A stretch of 64,000 nucleotides of DNA from Nocardioides sp. Soil805. Its GTDB lineage: Bacteria > Actinomycetota > Actinomycetes > Propionibacteriales > Nocardioidaceae. Position 1 is the first letter of the stretch, and each line of letters starts with the position of its first letter. The DNA lies in the NCBI RefSeq assembly GCF_001429625.1, contig NZ_LMSU01000003.1, positions 62,001 through 126,000 of the forward strand, given 5' to 3'. Positions 7,934 to 16,338 of this stretch are shown here, one piece after another. The translations under genes and the position numbers were made by a program. Under the pieces are notes generated by a model, which was given only the letters and a program-made list of their open reading frames with translations, searched no databases and had not been told where the DNA came from.

Positions 7934-8851
7934 ATGTCCGACCAGAAGGCCAGGCCCGTCCTCGTCGCCGTCGGCCACGAGCCGATGGACGCCGCGCTCG
8001 ACTATGCCGCCGTCGTGGCCACCCGTGAGGGCTGTGGACTGCACCTGCTCCACGTCCTGCACCACGTGGCGCAGGGACCGGAGATGGTGCTGGTGGACAT
8101 CGTGGACCTCGAGCACGCCGCCCGGGGGGTCCTCGGCGCGGCGGCCGAGCGGGCGCGGGACCTCCTGCCCGAGGGGCTGCCGGTCACGACGCAGCTGGTG
8201 TGGGGCGGCCCCGTGCCCTCCATCGTGGAGGCCTCGGAGGAGAGCCGCGTGGTCGTGCTCCAGCGCCGCCCGCTCGCACGGGTGCTGCGCGTGGTGACCC
8301 GCTCGACGTCCGGCGGGGTGGCCGCGCACGCGCACGTGCCGGTCGTGTCGGTGCCCGCCGAGTGGGAGCCGCGCCGGGAGGGGGTGCCCGTCGTCACCGT
8401 GGGGGTGGACATCCCGGAGCGGGCCCAGCACGTCCTGCACGCGGCCGTCCGCGAGGCCCGCGCGCGGGGCGCGATCCTGCGGGTGGTCCACACCTGGGCC
8501 TACCCCGGGGCCTACGACGACATCATCGTGTCGCGGGTCGAGCACGAGGAGTGGACCGAGCGGGCGACCAAGGACATCCGCGAGGCCCTGGCGGCCCTCG
8601 GCGACGAGGCAGCGGGCCTCGCCGTCGAGATCGAGGCGCGCCACGCCCATGCGGGCGACACCCTCATCCGGGCCGCCCGCACCTCCGACCTGCTGGTCAT
8701 CGGCCGACACGACCCGCTCGTACCGATCGGCTCCCACCTGGGGCCGGTGGCGCGTGCCGTGCTGCGCGAGGCTGCGTGCCCCGTGCTGCTGGCCGACCCG
8801 CGTGCGCGACACCGCTGGGGGACCCACCCGCAGCACGCCGACGTGGTCTGA
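7934..8851 (+). CDS. Universal stress protein, two-domain
   Basis: The 305-residue protein has two tandem UspA folds (about 8-145 and 155-295). These cytoplasmic proteins bind ATP or act as stress modulators and are the most numerous class in the mycobacterial DosR regulon. Domain 1 starts V-L-V-A-V-G-H and lacks the G-x2-G-x9-G-S/T loop; domain 2 (L-V-I-G-R-H-D-P) is also degenerate, so ATP binding is doubtful. The start has ACGGAGAG upstream. A DosR-like box lies 65 bp upstream. Confidence 0.88.
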   Translation: MSDQKARPVLVAVGHEPMDAALDYAAVVATREGCGLHLLHVLHHVAQGPEMVLVDIVDLEHAARGVLGAAAERARDLLPEGLPVTTQLVWGGPVPSIVEASEESRVVVLQRRPLARVLRVVTRSTSGGVAAHAHVPVVSVPAEWEPRREGVPVVTVGVDIPERAQHVLHAAVREARARGAILRVVHTWAYPGAYDDIIVSRVEHEEWTERATKDIREALAALGDEAAGLAVEIEARHAHAGDTLIRAARTSDLLVIGRHDPLVPIGSHLGPVARAVLREAACPVLLADPRARHRWGTHPQHADVV

Positions 8852-8886
8852 GGGCCGGCGGCCACGATGGTCTAGATTGCGCTCCC

Positions 8887-9930
8887 GTGAGTGCACAGGC
8901 CCCTTCCGCCGTCATCCTGATCCGCGCCGAGCGGTTCACCCCCAACCCCGCGACGGCCGCCGACAACGCCTTCCAGGGCGACGCCCCCGCCGGGCAGAGC
9001 GACGACGACACGGCCGCCCACGCCCTGGCCGAGATGGACGCCCTGGCTGACGCCCTGCGCGCGGCCGGCGTGCGCGTGCACGTCTTCGCCGACGAGGACC
9101 ACACCCGCCCCGACAGCGTGTTCCCCAACAACTGGCTCTCCACCCACGCGGGGGGCATGGTCGCGGTCTACCCGATGTACGCCTCCAACCGGCGCCACGA
9201 GCGTCGCGCCGACGTGCTCGAGATGCTGAAGTCGTCGTACCGCGTGCAGACGATCGTCGACTACTCGGGTCTCGAGCCCGACGGCATCTTCCTCGAGGGC
9301 ACCGGCGCGATGGTGCTCGACCACGTGTCGCGGGTGGCCTACACCGCCCGCAGCTACCGCGCGGACACCCACGTCCTGGAGCGGTTCTGCACCGACTTCG
9401 GCTACGAGCCGATGGCCTTCGACGCGGTCGACTCCGCGGGGGTCCCCGTCTACCACACCAACGTCATCGCCTGCATCGGCACCGACGTCGCGCTCATCGC
9501 GCTCGAGATGATCCCCGACGAGGACCGGCGTGCCCAGGTCCGCGAGCGGCTCTCGGTCAACGGGCGCACCGTCGTGGAGCTGACCGAGGACCAGATCCGG
9601 GAGTTCGCCGGCAACGCCGTCGAGCTGTGCGGTCGTACGCCGGAGGGCCGGCGCCGCTACGTCATGACCATGTCGGCACGGGCGCACCGCAGCCTGCGCC
9701 CGGACCAGGTCGCCGCGATCGAGGAGTCCTGCGAGATCGTGTCGGTGGACATCCCCACGATCGAGCTCGCCGGCGGCTCCGTGCGCTGCATGATCGCCGG
9801 GGTGCACCTCGACCGCCGGCCGAGCGCCGAGCAGGAGCTGACCGAGGCGGTCGAGGCGATCAACGAGGACGCCCCCGGGACGCTCGACGGCAGCGACCTC
9901 ATCCGCGCCGACGAGGGAGCCGACGCCTGA
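8887..9930 (+). CDS. ctlX: CtlX-type citrulline/arginine hydrolase (amidinotransferase fold)
   Basis: The 347-residue protein belongs to the guanidine-modifying superfamily and matches citrulline-utilisation hydrolase CtlX in length and motifs. It shows V-F-P-N-N-W near residue 80, a conserved H at about 190 in Y-H-T-N-V, and the probable catalytic Cys at about 301 in G-G-S-V-R-C-M. The family hydrolyses ureido or guanidino groups. The start is GTG at 8887. It lies 35 bp after the USP gene and converges on the GntR gene, with a hairpin between their stops. No partner arginine-pathway gene is nearby. Confidence 0.82.
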   Translation: MSAQAPSAVILIRAERFTPNPATAADNAFQGDAPAGQSDDDTAAHALAEMDALADALRAAGVRVHVFADEDHTRPDSVFPNNWLSTHAGGMVAVYPMYASNRRHERRADVLEMLKSSYRVQTIVDYSGLEPDGIFLEGTGAMVLDHVSRVAYTARSYRADTHVLERFCTDFGYEPMAFDAVDSAGVPVYHTNVIACIGTDVALIALEMIPDEDRRAQVRERLSVNGRTVVELTEDQIREFAGNAVELCGRTPEGRRRYVMTMSARAHRSLRPDQVAAIEESCEIVSVDIPTIELAGGSVRCMIAGVHLDRRPSAEQELTEAVEAINEDAPGTLDGSDLIRADEGADA

Positions 9931-9952
9931 GCGGAGCCGGGGTGCGTCAGGC
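9925..9952. terminator. Bidirectional hairpin containing both stop codons
   Basis: GCCTGA at 9925-9930 pairs with TCAGGC at 9947-9952. The left arm contains the TGA of the CtlX gene and the right arm contains the stop of the GntR gene on the other strand. Confidence 0.45.
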
Positions 9953-10675
9953 CGCCTCGCCGTATGCCGCGACGAGCTGGGCCTCCGCGGCGTCGAGGTA
10001 GGCCGCCATCGCCGACTCCGCGCCGGCGAGGTCGCCCGCGGCCAGCAGCTCGAGGATCCTCCGGTTGCCCGGCAGGTAGGCCTCGTGGAACGCCTGCGGG
10101 GCGGCCATCACGTGGAAGACCAGGCGCAGCTCGGCGAGCAGGTGACCCATCGCCTCGTCGACGCGAGGGCTCCCGGCCAGGGCGGACACCGCCTGGTGGA
10201 AGTGCATGTTGGCCGTGCCGACGTCGACCCATCGTCCCTCGCCCGCCGCGGCCTCGCCCTCCTCGACGGCACTCCGGACCGGGTCGAGCAGCCCGGTCCA
10301 GCGCTCGTCGGAGACCGGCGACGAGCCGGGGGAGAACCGCTCGGCGGCGCGTCGTACGGCGCCGCACTCCAGGATCCGCCGCAGCTCGTAGAGGTCGCGC
10401 ACGTCCGCGACGGTCAGCCGACGCACGAAGACCCCGCGGTTGAACTCGTGGACCAGCAGGCGCTCGTGGCCGAGCAGCCGGAACGCCTCGCGCAGCGTGT
10501 TGCGCGAGACCCCCAGCGCCGTGCCGATGTCCTCCTCCGAGAGCCGGGTGCCCGGCGCCAGGCTGCCCTCGGTGATGCGGGTCCGGAGCACGTCGGCCAC
10601 CCGGCCGGCGGTGCTGGCCCGCCCCAGCCGGGACCGTTCGGCCTGGAGTTCCTGGAGCCAGTCGCTGGTCGTCAC
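9947..10675 (-). CDS. GntR-family regulator, FCD domain
   Basis: The 242-residue protein has an N-terminal winged helix (about 20-85, with L-S-E-E-D-I-G-T-A-L-G-V-S-R-N-T-L-R-E-A-F-R) and a C-terminal all-helical FCD ligand domain (about 90-230). Metal-binding-type residues are visible in L-Y-E-L-R-R-I-L-E and N-M-H-F-H. It reads away from the 5-oxoproline genes, and a perfect 7-1-7 palindrome lies in the shared gap, so it is probably their local regulator; a carboxylate such as 5-oxoproline is the likely ligand (inference). GTG at 10675 is chosen because a longer reading from 10720 would run through the operator. Confidence 0.85.
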   Translation of the reverse strand: MTTSDWLQELQAERSRLGRASTAGRVADVLRTRITEGSLAPGTRLSEEDIGTALGVSRNTLREAFRLLGHERLLVHEFNRGVFVRRLTVADVRDLYELRRILECGAVRRAAERFSPGSSPVSDERWTGLLDPVRSAVEEGEAAAGEGRWVDVGTANMHFHQAVSALAGSPRVDEAMGHLLAELRLVFHVMAAPQAFHEAYLPGNRRILELLAAGDLAGAESAMAAYLDAAEAQLVAAYGEAA

Positions 10676-10707
10676 ACGATCGACAGTAGCGGATCCGGCT
10701 ATTGACG

Positions 10708-10722
10708 GATTGTTCAACAATC
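10708..10722. promoter_or_regulatory. Probable GntR operator
   Basis: GATTGTTCAACAATC is a perfect inverted repeat (7-bp arms, 1-bp centre), unusually AT-rich for this region. It sits 33 bp upstream of the GntR start and 67 bp upstream of the transporter start. The size and form fit FCD-type GntR operators. Confidence 0.65.
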
Positions 10723-10788
10723 GGTCATCCTGATGTGACGGGGACCACCTCCCGACGGGATCACTCGGGACCGACAGATGGGTTCGAC

Positions 10789-12057
10789 ATGACCGACGAC
10801 CAGACCAGCGAGAGCAGGACGGGCCGCGCGACCACGGACGACCAGGAGGCCGGGTCCGCGACCTCCCCGCGGAGCGGAGCGGCCCGCGGCGCGCTCCTCG
10901 GCGCGATGTTCCTCATGGCCACCAGCGCCATCGGCCCCGGCTTCATCACCCAGACCACGGTCTTCACCGCCGAGCTCGGCGCGGCCTTCGCCTTCGCGAT
11001 CCTGGTGTCGATCCTCGTCGACATCGCCGTCCAGCTGAACGTGTGGCGCGTCGTGGGCGTCTCCGGCATGCGGGCCCAGGAGCTCGCCAACACGGTGCTC
11101 CCGGGAGCCGGCTACCTGCTGGCCGGCCTCGTGGTGCTCGGCGGGCTGGTGTTCAACATCGGCAACATCGGCGGCACCGCGCTGGGCACCAACGCGATGT
11201 TCGGCCTCGACGTCAAGATCGGCGGGGCGATCTCCGCGGCCATCGCCATCGCGATCTTCCTCAGCAAGCGGGCCGGGGTCGCGATGGACCGCATCGTGGT
11301 GGTCCTCGGCCTCCTGATGATCGCCATGGTGCTGTACGCCACCATCGTCTCCGGCCCGCCGGTGGGCGAGGCCCTGCGCCAGACGGTGCTCCCCGACGAG
11401 ATCGACTTCCTCATCATCACCACCCTGATCGGCGGCACGGTCGGTGGCTACATCACCTACGCAGGTGCCCACCGCCTCGTCGACTCGGGCATCACCGGCG
11501 CCGAGCACGTCCGCGAGATCACCCGCGGATCGGTCACCGGCATCATCGTGACCGGCGTGATGCGCACCCTGCTCTTCCTCGCCGTGCTCGGCGTCGTCGC
11601 CGGTGGCGTGACCCTGGCGGCGGACAACCCGCCGGCCTCGGCCTTCCAGGCCGCCCTCGGCGACGTCGGCGTGCGGGTCTTCGGCATCATCCTGTGGGCG
11701 GCGAGCATCACGTCGGTGATCGGCGCGTCGTACACGTCGGTGTCCTTCCTCGCCGGCTTCTCGAAGCGGCTGGAGGCGCGCCGCAACCTGGTCACCGTCG
11801 GCTTCATCGTGTTCTCGGCCGTGGTCTACCTCGCACTCGGCCAGGCGCCCGTCACGCTGCTGGTCCTGGCCGGTGCCCTCAACGGGCTCATCCTCCCGGT
11901 CGGCTTCGCCGTGATCCTGTGGGTCGCCGCGCGCCGGATGGACCTCCTCAACGGCTACCGGTACCCGAGGTGGCTGCTGGTCGTCGGTGTGCTCGTGTGG
12001 GTGCTCACCGTCTACCTCGGCTGGAACTCCCTCGAGGGCATCAAGGCGCTGCTGTGA
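10789..12057 (+). CDS. NRAMP-like transporter of the 5-oxoproline cluster
   Basis: The 422-residue protein has about 11 membrane helices after a 40-residue polar N-terminus. TM1 carries [12 protein letters not shown], where classical NRAMP metal transporters have D-P-G-N. This altered motif, and its position as first gene before pxpA, argue for an organic substrate such as 5-oxoproline rather than Mn/Fe; that is inference. The 3' end overlaps pxpA by 4 bp. The start is uncertain: ATG 10789 lacks a clear ribosome site and GTG 10735 is possible. Confidence 0.8.
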   Translation: MTDDQTSESRTGRATTDDQEAGSATSPRSGAARGALLGAMFLMATSAIGPGFITQTTVFTAELGAAFAFAILVSILVDIAVQLNVWRVVGVSGMRAQELANTVLPGAGYLLAGLVVLGGLVFNIGNIGGTALGTNAMFGLDVKIGGAISAAIAIAIFLSKRAGVAMDRIVVVLGLLMIAMVLYATIVSGPPVGEALRQTVLPDEIDFLIITTLIGGTVGGYITYAGAHRLVDSGITGAEHVREITRGSVTGIIVTGVMRTLLFLAVLGVVAGGVTLAADNPPASAFQAALGDVGVRVFGIILWAASITSVIGASYTSVSFLAGFSKRLEARRNLVTVGFIVFSAVVYLALGQAPVTLLVLAGALNGLILPVGFAVILWVAARRMDLLNGYRYPRWLLVVGVLVWVLTVYLGWNSLEGIKALL

Positions 12058-12836
12058 CGAGCGAGCAGAGGATCGACCTCAACGCCGACCTGGGGGAGGG
12101 CTTCGGTGCCTGGACCCTCGGCGACGACGACGCGCTGCTGGACCTCATCACCAGCGCCAACGTCGCGTGCGGCTTCCACGCCGGCGACCCGACCGTGCTG
12201 CGGCGCACGTGCGAGCGCGCCGCCGAGCGCGGGGTGGTGATCGGAGCGCAGGTCGGCTACCGCGACCTCGCGGGGTTCGGCCGCCGCTTCATCGACGTCG
12301 AGCCGCACGACCTGACCAACGACGTGCTCTACCAGCTCGGGGCGCTCGAGGCGTTCGCCCGGGTCGCGGGCACCCAGGTGCGCTACGTCAAGCCGCACGG
12401 CGCGCTCTACAACGCGATCGTGCACCACGAGGAGCAGGCGATGGCCGTGGCCGAGGCCGTGCGCCGCTACGACCCGACGCTGCCGGTGCTCGGGCTGCCG
12501 GGCTCGGTCTGGCTCGCCGCAGCCGAGGGCGCCGGGCTGACGCCCGTCGCGGAGGCCTTCGCGGACCGCGCCTACACGGCCGAGGGCACCCTGGTGTCGC
12601 GTCGCGAGGCCGACTCCGTGCTGCACGACCCCGACCACGTGGCCGAGCGGACCGTCCGGATGGCCACCCGCCACGAGGTGGTCGCCGCCGACGGCTCGGT
12701 CGTCTCGGTGCGCGCCGGCTCCGTCTGCGTGCACGGGGACAGCGAGGGTGCTGTCGCCATGGCGGCCGCCGTACGACGCGGCCTCGAGGAGGCGGGCGTG
12801 CGGCTCGCCCCGTTCGTCGGCGGCGATGCCGCGTGA
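12054..12836 (+). CDS. pxpA: 5-oxoprolinase subunit PxpA (LamB/YcsF)
   Basis: The 260-residue protein carries the PxpA hallmarks [12 protein letters not shown] near the start, [12 protein letters not shown], and V-K-P-H-G-A-L-Y-N. Together with PxpB and PxpC it forms the prokaryotic ATP-dependent 5-oxoprolinase that opens 5-oxoproline to glutamate. The length is standard. GTG at 12054 overlaps the transporter stop, and its own stop overlaps the GTG of pxpB, so the genes form one translated unit. Confidence 0.93.
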   Translation: MTSEQRIDLNADLGEGFGAWTLGDDDALLDLITSANVACGFHAGDPTVLRRTCERAAERGVVIGAQVGYRDLAGFGRRFIDVEPHDLTNDVLYQLGALEAFARVAGTQVRYVKPHGALYNAIVHHEEQAMAVAEAVRRYDPTLPVLGLPGSVWLAAAEGAGLTPVAEAFADRAYTAEGTLVSRREADSVLHDPDHVAERTVRMATRHEVVAADGSVVSVRAGSVCVHGDSEGAVAMAAAVRRGLEEAGVRLAPFVGGDAA

Positions 12837-13412
12837 GGCTGCTCCCGTGCGGTGACTCCGGGCTGCTCGTCGAGCTGGCCGACCTCGACGACGTGCTCGC
12901 GCTCTACGCCGAGCTCGTCGACGCCCCGCCCGAGGGCGTGGTCGACCTGGTGCCGGCCGCCCGGACTCTGATGCTGCGGATCGACCCGACCCGGTCCGAC
13001 CCCTCCCGCGTGGGGCAGGCCGTGAGCGCGGTCGAGCCGCGTCGAGGTGCCCGTCGCCTACGACGGCGAGGACCTCGCCGAGGTCGGGCGACTGACCGGG
13101 CTGGGGGAGCGCGGGGTCGTCGAGGCGCACACCGCCCAGGAGTGGACGGTCGCGTTCTGCGGCTTCGCACCGGGCTTCGGCTACCTCGTCGGCACCGACG
13201 AGCGGCTGAGCGTGCCCCGGCGCAGCGTGCCGCGCACCCGCGTCCCGGCCCGTGCCGTGGCGCTGGCCGGCGAGTTCAGCGGGGTCTACCCGCGGGAGTC
13301 GCCGGGCGGCTGGCAGCTCATCGGGCACACGACCGTGCAACCCTGGGACCTCGACCGTGACCCGCCGGCCCTGCTGGTGCCCGGCGTGCGCGTCAGGTTC
13401 GTGGAGGCGTGA
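12833..13412 (+). pseudogene. pxpB: pxpB (KipI-like), interrupted by a frameshift
   Basis: The first frame from GTG 12833 gives the expected N-domain (L-P-C-G-D-S-G-L-L-V-E through A-V-S-A-V-E-P, about 67 codons) and then turns into arginine-rich nonsense. The rest of PxpB is intact in the next frame: [12 protein letters not shown], the signature [14 protein letters not shown], and W-Q-L-I-G-H-T to the stop at 13412. The switch falls at about 13037-13042 (gagccgcgtcgagg), one base out of phase. Either a base is missing or extra in the assembly, or the subunit is lost and the oxoprolinase may be inactive. I see no slippery heptamer for programmed shifting. Confidence 0.8.
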
Positions 13413-14308
13413 TGCCGCTCGGGATCCCGGTCGCGGACGCCGGGTCGTGGCTCGAGGTGGTCACGCCCGGAGTGCTGACCACCGTGCAGGACCTGGGCCG
13501 TCCCGGTCTGGGCGCCCTCGGCGTCGGCCACTCCGGGGCGGCCGACGCCCCGGCGCTGCGCCTGGCCAACCGGCTGCTGGGCAACCCCGAGTCGGCGGCG
13601 GCGCTGGAGGTGACCTTCGGCGGGCTGGAGGTCGTCGCGCACGGCAACGTGACCGTCACCCTGACCGGCGCGCCGTGCCCGGTGAGCGTCGACGGGCGCG
13701 AGGCGGGTGCCCACGGCGTGGTCTGGGTGCCCGACGGCGCGACCCTGCGCCTGGGACCGCCCCGCGCCGGGCTGCGCAGCTACCTCGGCGTCCGGGGCGG
13801 CATCGCGGTGCCGGCGCAGCTGGAGTCCCGCTCCGCCGACACCCTCGCCGCCCTGGGGCCGGACCCGCTGGCCGCGGGGGACCGGGTCCCCGTGGGCACG
13901 GCCGTGTCCGCGCTGCCGGGCGTCGACCTCGCCCCGGTCGCCTGCCCGGAGGAGGGCGACGTCACCCTGCGCGTCGTCGACGGACCGCGCGCCGACTGGT
14001 TCACTGAGGCGGCCCGCGAGGCGCTGGTGTCCGGCCCCTACGAGGTCACCGCGGAGAGCAACCGCGTGGGCATGCGCCTCTCGGGCCCGGTGCTCGAGCG
14101 CGCGCAGGACCGCGAGCTGCCCAGCGAGGGCATGGTGTGCGGCGCCCTCCAGGTGCCGCCGTCCGGCCAGCCCACCCTCTTCCTGGCCGACCACCCGGTC
14201 ACCGGGGGCTATCCCGTGGTCGCCGTGGTCGTCCCCGCCGACCTCCCGCGCGCGGCCCAGGTCCGTCCGGGCCAGCACATCACCTTCACCCGACGAGGAG
14301 CACCATGA
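13412..14308 (+). CDS. pxpC: 5-oxoprolinase subunit PxpC (KipA-like)
   Basis: The 298-residue protein has the biotin-dependent-carboxylase-like domain of Pxp[11 protein letters not shown] near residue 25, [18 protein letters not shown] at about 45-62, and the late signature [11 protein letters not shown]. It is the ATP-binding-side partner of PxpB. ATG at 13412 overlaps the pxpB stop and has GGAGG 4 nt upstream; GTG at 13409 is a less likely alternative. Confidence 0.9.
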   Translation: MPLGIPVADAGSWLEVVTPGVLTTVQDLGRPGLGALGVGHSGAADAPALRLANRLLGNPESAAALEVTFGGLEVVAHGNVTVTLTGAPCPVSVDGREAGAHGVVWVPDGATLRLGPPRAGLRSYLGVRGGIAVPAQLESRSADTLAALGPDPLAAGDRVPVGTAVSALPGVDLAPVACPEEGDVTLRVVDGPRADWFTEAAREALVSGPYEVTAESNRVGMRLSGPVLERAQDRELPSEGMVCGALQVPPSGQPTLFLADHPVTGGYPVVAVVVPADLPRAAQVRPGQHITFTRRGAP

Positions 14309-15105
14309 CCGAGACCCAGCGTCCCTCCGACCCCGCGGCCCTGACGCCCGCCGAGGCCCGTGCGGTCTTCCGCTCCGGGTTGCGGGTGCCCACCTCGGGC
14401 TGGTGCGCGGGCTGGACCCAGGCCAACCTCCTGGCCGTGCCCCGGGCGCTGGCCTACGACGTGCTGCTCTTCGCGCAGCGCAACCCCGCCGCGTGCCCGG
14501 TCCTCGACGTCACCGAGCCCGGCGCCGTCGACAGCCCGCGGTTCGCCGGCGACCTGCGGACCGACCTGCCGTCGTACCGGATCTACGAGCACGGCGAGGT
14601 GGTCGGCGAGGTCGACGACGTCACCGACCGCTGGCGCGACGACATGGTCGCCTTCCTCATCGGCTGCAGCTTCACCTTCGAGGGACCGCTGCTCGACGCC
14701 GGGGTGCCGGTGCGCCACATCGAGCAGGGCAGCAACGTGCCGATGTACCGCACCGACGTCGCCTGCCGCCCCGCCGGCTCCCTCTCCGGCCCCCTCGTGG
14801 TGTCCATGCGGCCGATGCCCGCCTCCCAGGTCGCCACCGCGGTCCGGGTCACCTCGCGCTACCCGGCGGTCCACGGCGCGCCGGTGCACGTCGGGGCGCC
14901 CGGCGAGCTGGGCATCGCCGACCTCGACGCCCCCGACTTCGGCGACCCGGTCGAGGTCCGTCCGGGCGAGGTGCCCGTCTTCTGGGCGTGCGGGGTGACG
15001 CCGCAGGCCGCCGTCATGCAGTCGCGTCCCGAGCTGGCCATCGGCCACGCCCCCGGCCACATGGCCATCACCGACATCCGTGAGAGCGAGCACGTCGTGC
15101 CCTGA
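14305..15105 (+). CDS. DUF1445 putative hydro-lyase / D-glutamate cyclase-like
   Basis: The 266-residue protein matches DUF1445. It shows [12 protein letters not shown] near residue 30, [10 protein letters not shown] at about 115, and [10 protein letters not shown] at the end. The mammalian protein with this domain converts D-glutamate to 5-oxo-D-proline, so here it may feed or reverse the 5-oxoproline pathway (family knowledge plus context). It overlaps pxpC by 4 bp and has CGAGGAG ahead of its ATG. Confidence 0.82.
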   Translation: MTETQRPSDPAALTPAEARAVFRSGLRVPTSGWCAGWTQANLLAVPRALAYDVLLFAQRNPAACPVLDVTEPGAVDSPRFAGDLRTDLPSYRIYEHGEVVGEVDDVTDRWRDDMVAFLIGCSFTFEGPLLDAGVPVRHIEQGSNVPMYRTDVACRPAGSLSGPLVVSMRPMPASQVATAVRVTSRYPAVHGAPVHVGAPGELGIADLDAPDFGDPVEVRPGEVPVFWACGVTPQAAVMQSRPELAIGHAPGHMAITDIRESEHVVP

Positions 15106-15131
15106 GCAGCGACGCCGCAGCGGCTCAGGGC
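15099..15131. terminator. Bidirectional hairpin containing both stop codons
   Basis: GCCCTGAGC at 15099-15107 pairs perfectly with GCTCAGGGC at 15123-15131. The TGA of the DUF1445 gene (15103-15105) and the stop of the convergent ADH (15125-15127) lie inside the two arms. Confidence 0.6.
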
Positions 15132-16189
15132 CGGTAGTCGTCCGTCGGGACCACGACCGCGCGACCGGTGACCGTGCCGTGGGCCAGGTCGAGGTAGGCC
15201 TGCGCGGCGTCCGGCAGGGTGTAGAGGGTGGTCTCGGCGCTCAGCAGCCCCCGCGCGCCGAGGTCCAGCACCTCGACCAGCTCGTGACGGTTGCCCCAGT
15301 AGGTGGTCTGGACGCTGGTCTCGTAGGGCAGCCCGAAGAAGGACACGGGCAGCGTGCCCCCTCCGATCCCCACGATCGTGAGGTCGCCCAGCGACCGGGA
15401 CACCGCGGCGGCCAGGGCGAGGCTGTCGTCGGAGCCGACGTGGTCGAGGACCACGTCGGCCCCCAGCCCGCCGGTGAACTCCCGGATCTCCTCGACGGCG
15501 TCGGGCCCGGGCGCGACTGCGAGGTCGGCGCCGCCGCGCAGGGCGCTCGCGCGGGAGGACTCGCGCGGGTCGACCGCGACGACGCGGGCGGCCGTCGTCG
15601 CCTTGAGCACCTGCACGGCGAGGTGGCCCAGGCCGCCGACGCCGATCACCACGGCCACCGAGACCGGGCCGAGCTTGTGCTGCGAGCGACGCACCGCGTG
15701 GTACGGCGTGAGGGCGGCGTCGGTGAGCGGCGCGGCCGCGACCGGGTCCAGGCCGTCGGGCAGCGGCACGAGGTGGCGGGCCGCCGGGACGAGGAGGTAC
15801 TCCGCCATCCCGCCGTCCATGCCGAGGCCGCCGCCACCGCCGGGAACCGGCGCCAGGTCGGGTCGGGCGCACAGCGTCTCGTAGCCGCCGAGGCAGCGCT
15901 GGCAGTGGCCGCACCCCCAGGCGCCGACCACCGCAACGGGCTGGCCGGGCTCGAGGCCGCGGACGCCCACGCCGAGCGAGTGCACCCAGCCGGCGTTCTC
16001 GTGGCCCAGCGTGAAGGGGGGATCCCAGGGCAGCGCCCCGGGCTCGAAGTCGTGCATCAGGTGCAGGTCGGAGTGACAGGCGCCGGCCGCGCCCACCTGC
16101 ACCAGCACCTCACCCGGCCCCGGGACGGGGACCGGGACCTCGACCAGCTCCGGCTCGCTCTTCCACGACGGCAACCGCAACGCCCACAT
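15125..16189 (-). CDS. Zinc-dependent alcohol dehydrogenase, NAD-type
   Basis: The 354-residue medium-chain dehydrogenase has catalytic zinc ligands in G-A-C-H-S-D and G-H-E-N, the four-Cys structural zinc loop in C-G-H-C-Q-R-C-x7-C, and a Rossmann motif G-V-G-G-L-G-H near residue 185. It probably oxidises alcohols or reduces aldehydes with NAD(H). The ATG at 16189 has GAGGAGG upstream. It is divergent from the beta-CASP RNase, and a DosR-like box lies 76 bp upstream. Confidence 0.88.
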   Translation of the reverse strand: MWALRLPSWKSEPELVEVPVPVPGPGEVLVQVGAAGACHSDLHLMHDFEPGALPWDPPFTLGHENAGWVHSLGVGVRGLEPGQPVAVVGAWGCGHCQRCLGGYETLCARPDLAPVPGGGGGLGMDGGMAEYLLVPAARHLVPLPDGLDPVAAAPLTDAALTPYHAVRRSQHKLGPVSVAVVIGVGGLGHLAVQVLKATTAARVVAVDPRESSRASALRGGADLAVAPGPDAVEEIREFTGGLGADVVLDHVGSDDSLALAAAVSRSLGDLTIVGIGGGTLPVSFFGLPYETSVQTTYWGNRHELVEVLDLGARGLLSAETTLYTLPDAAQAYLDLAHGTVTGRAVVVPTDDYRP

Positions 16190-16265
16190 GTGTCCTCCTC
16201 GGTGATGTACCCCCAGCATCGGGGTCGCCCTCGGGCCGACGAAGAGGCCAGCGGCCGGGCGGTGC

Positions 16266-16279
16266 GGGCCGTTGGTCCC
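16266..16279. promoter_or_regulatory. DosR-like box (divergent ADH / RNase)
   Basis: GGGCCGTTGGTCCC fits the palindrome form with TT at the centre. It is 59 bp before the RNase start and 76 bp before the ADH start. Confidence 0.6.
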
Positions 16280-16338
16280 TAGGGAACGGCAGCGCGACGC
16301 GGGATCGTGGAGCTCCCACCAGCCGACGGAGGCCGACC

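Noticed and set aside
10789..12057. Labelling the NRAMP-like gene as a manganese transporter
   Set aside because: The metal-binding D-P-G-N motif is absent and the gene is embedded in the oxoprolinase operon.
13030..13050. Programmed ribosomal frameshift in pxpB
   Set aside because: No slippery heptamer or downstream pseudoknot signal is seen, and other organisms encode pxpB in one frame.
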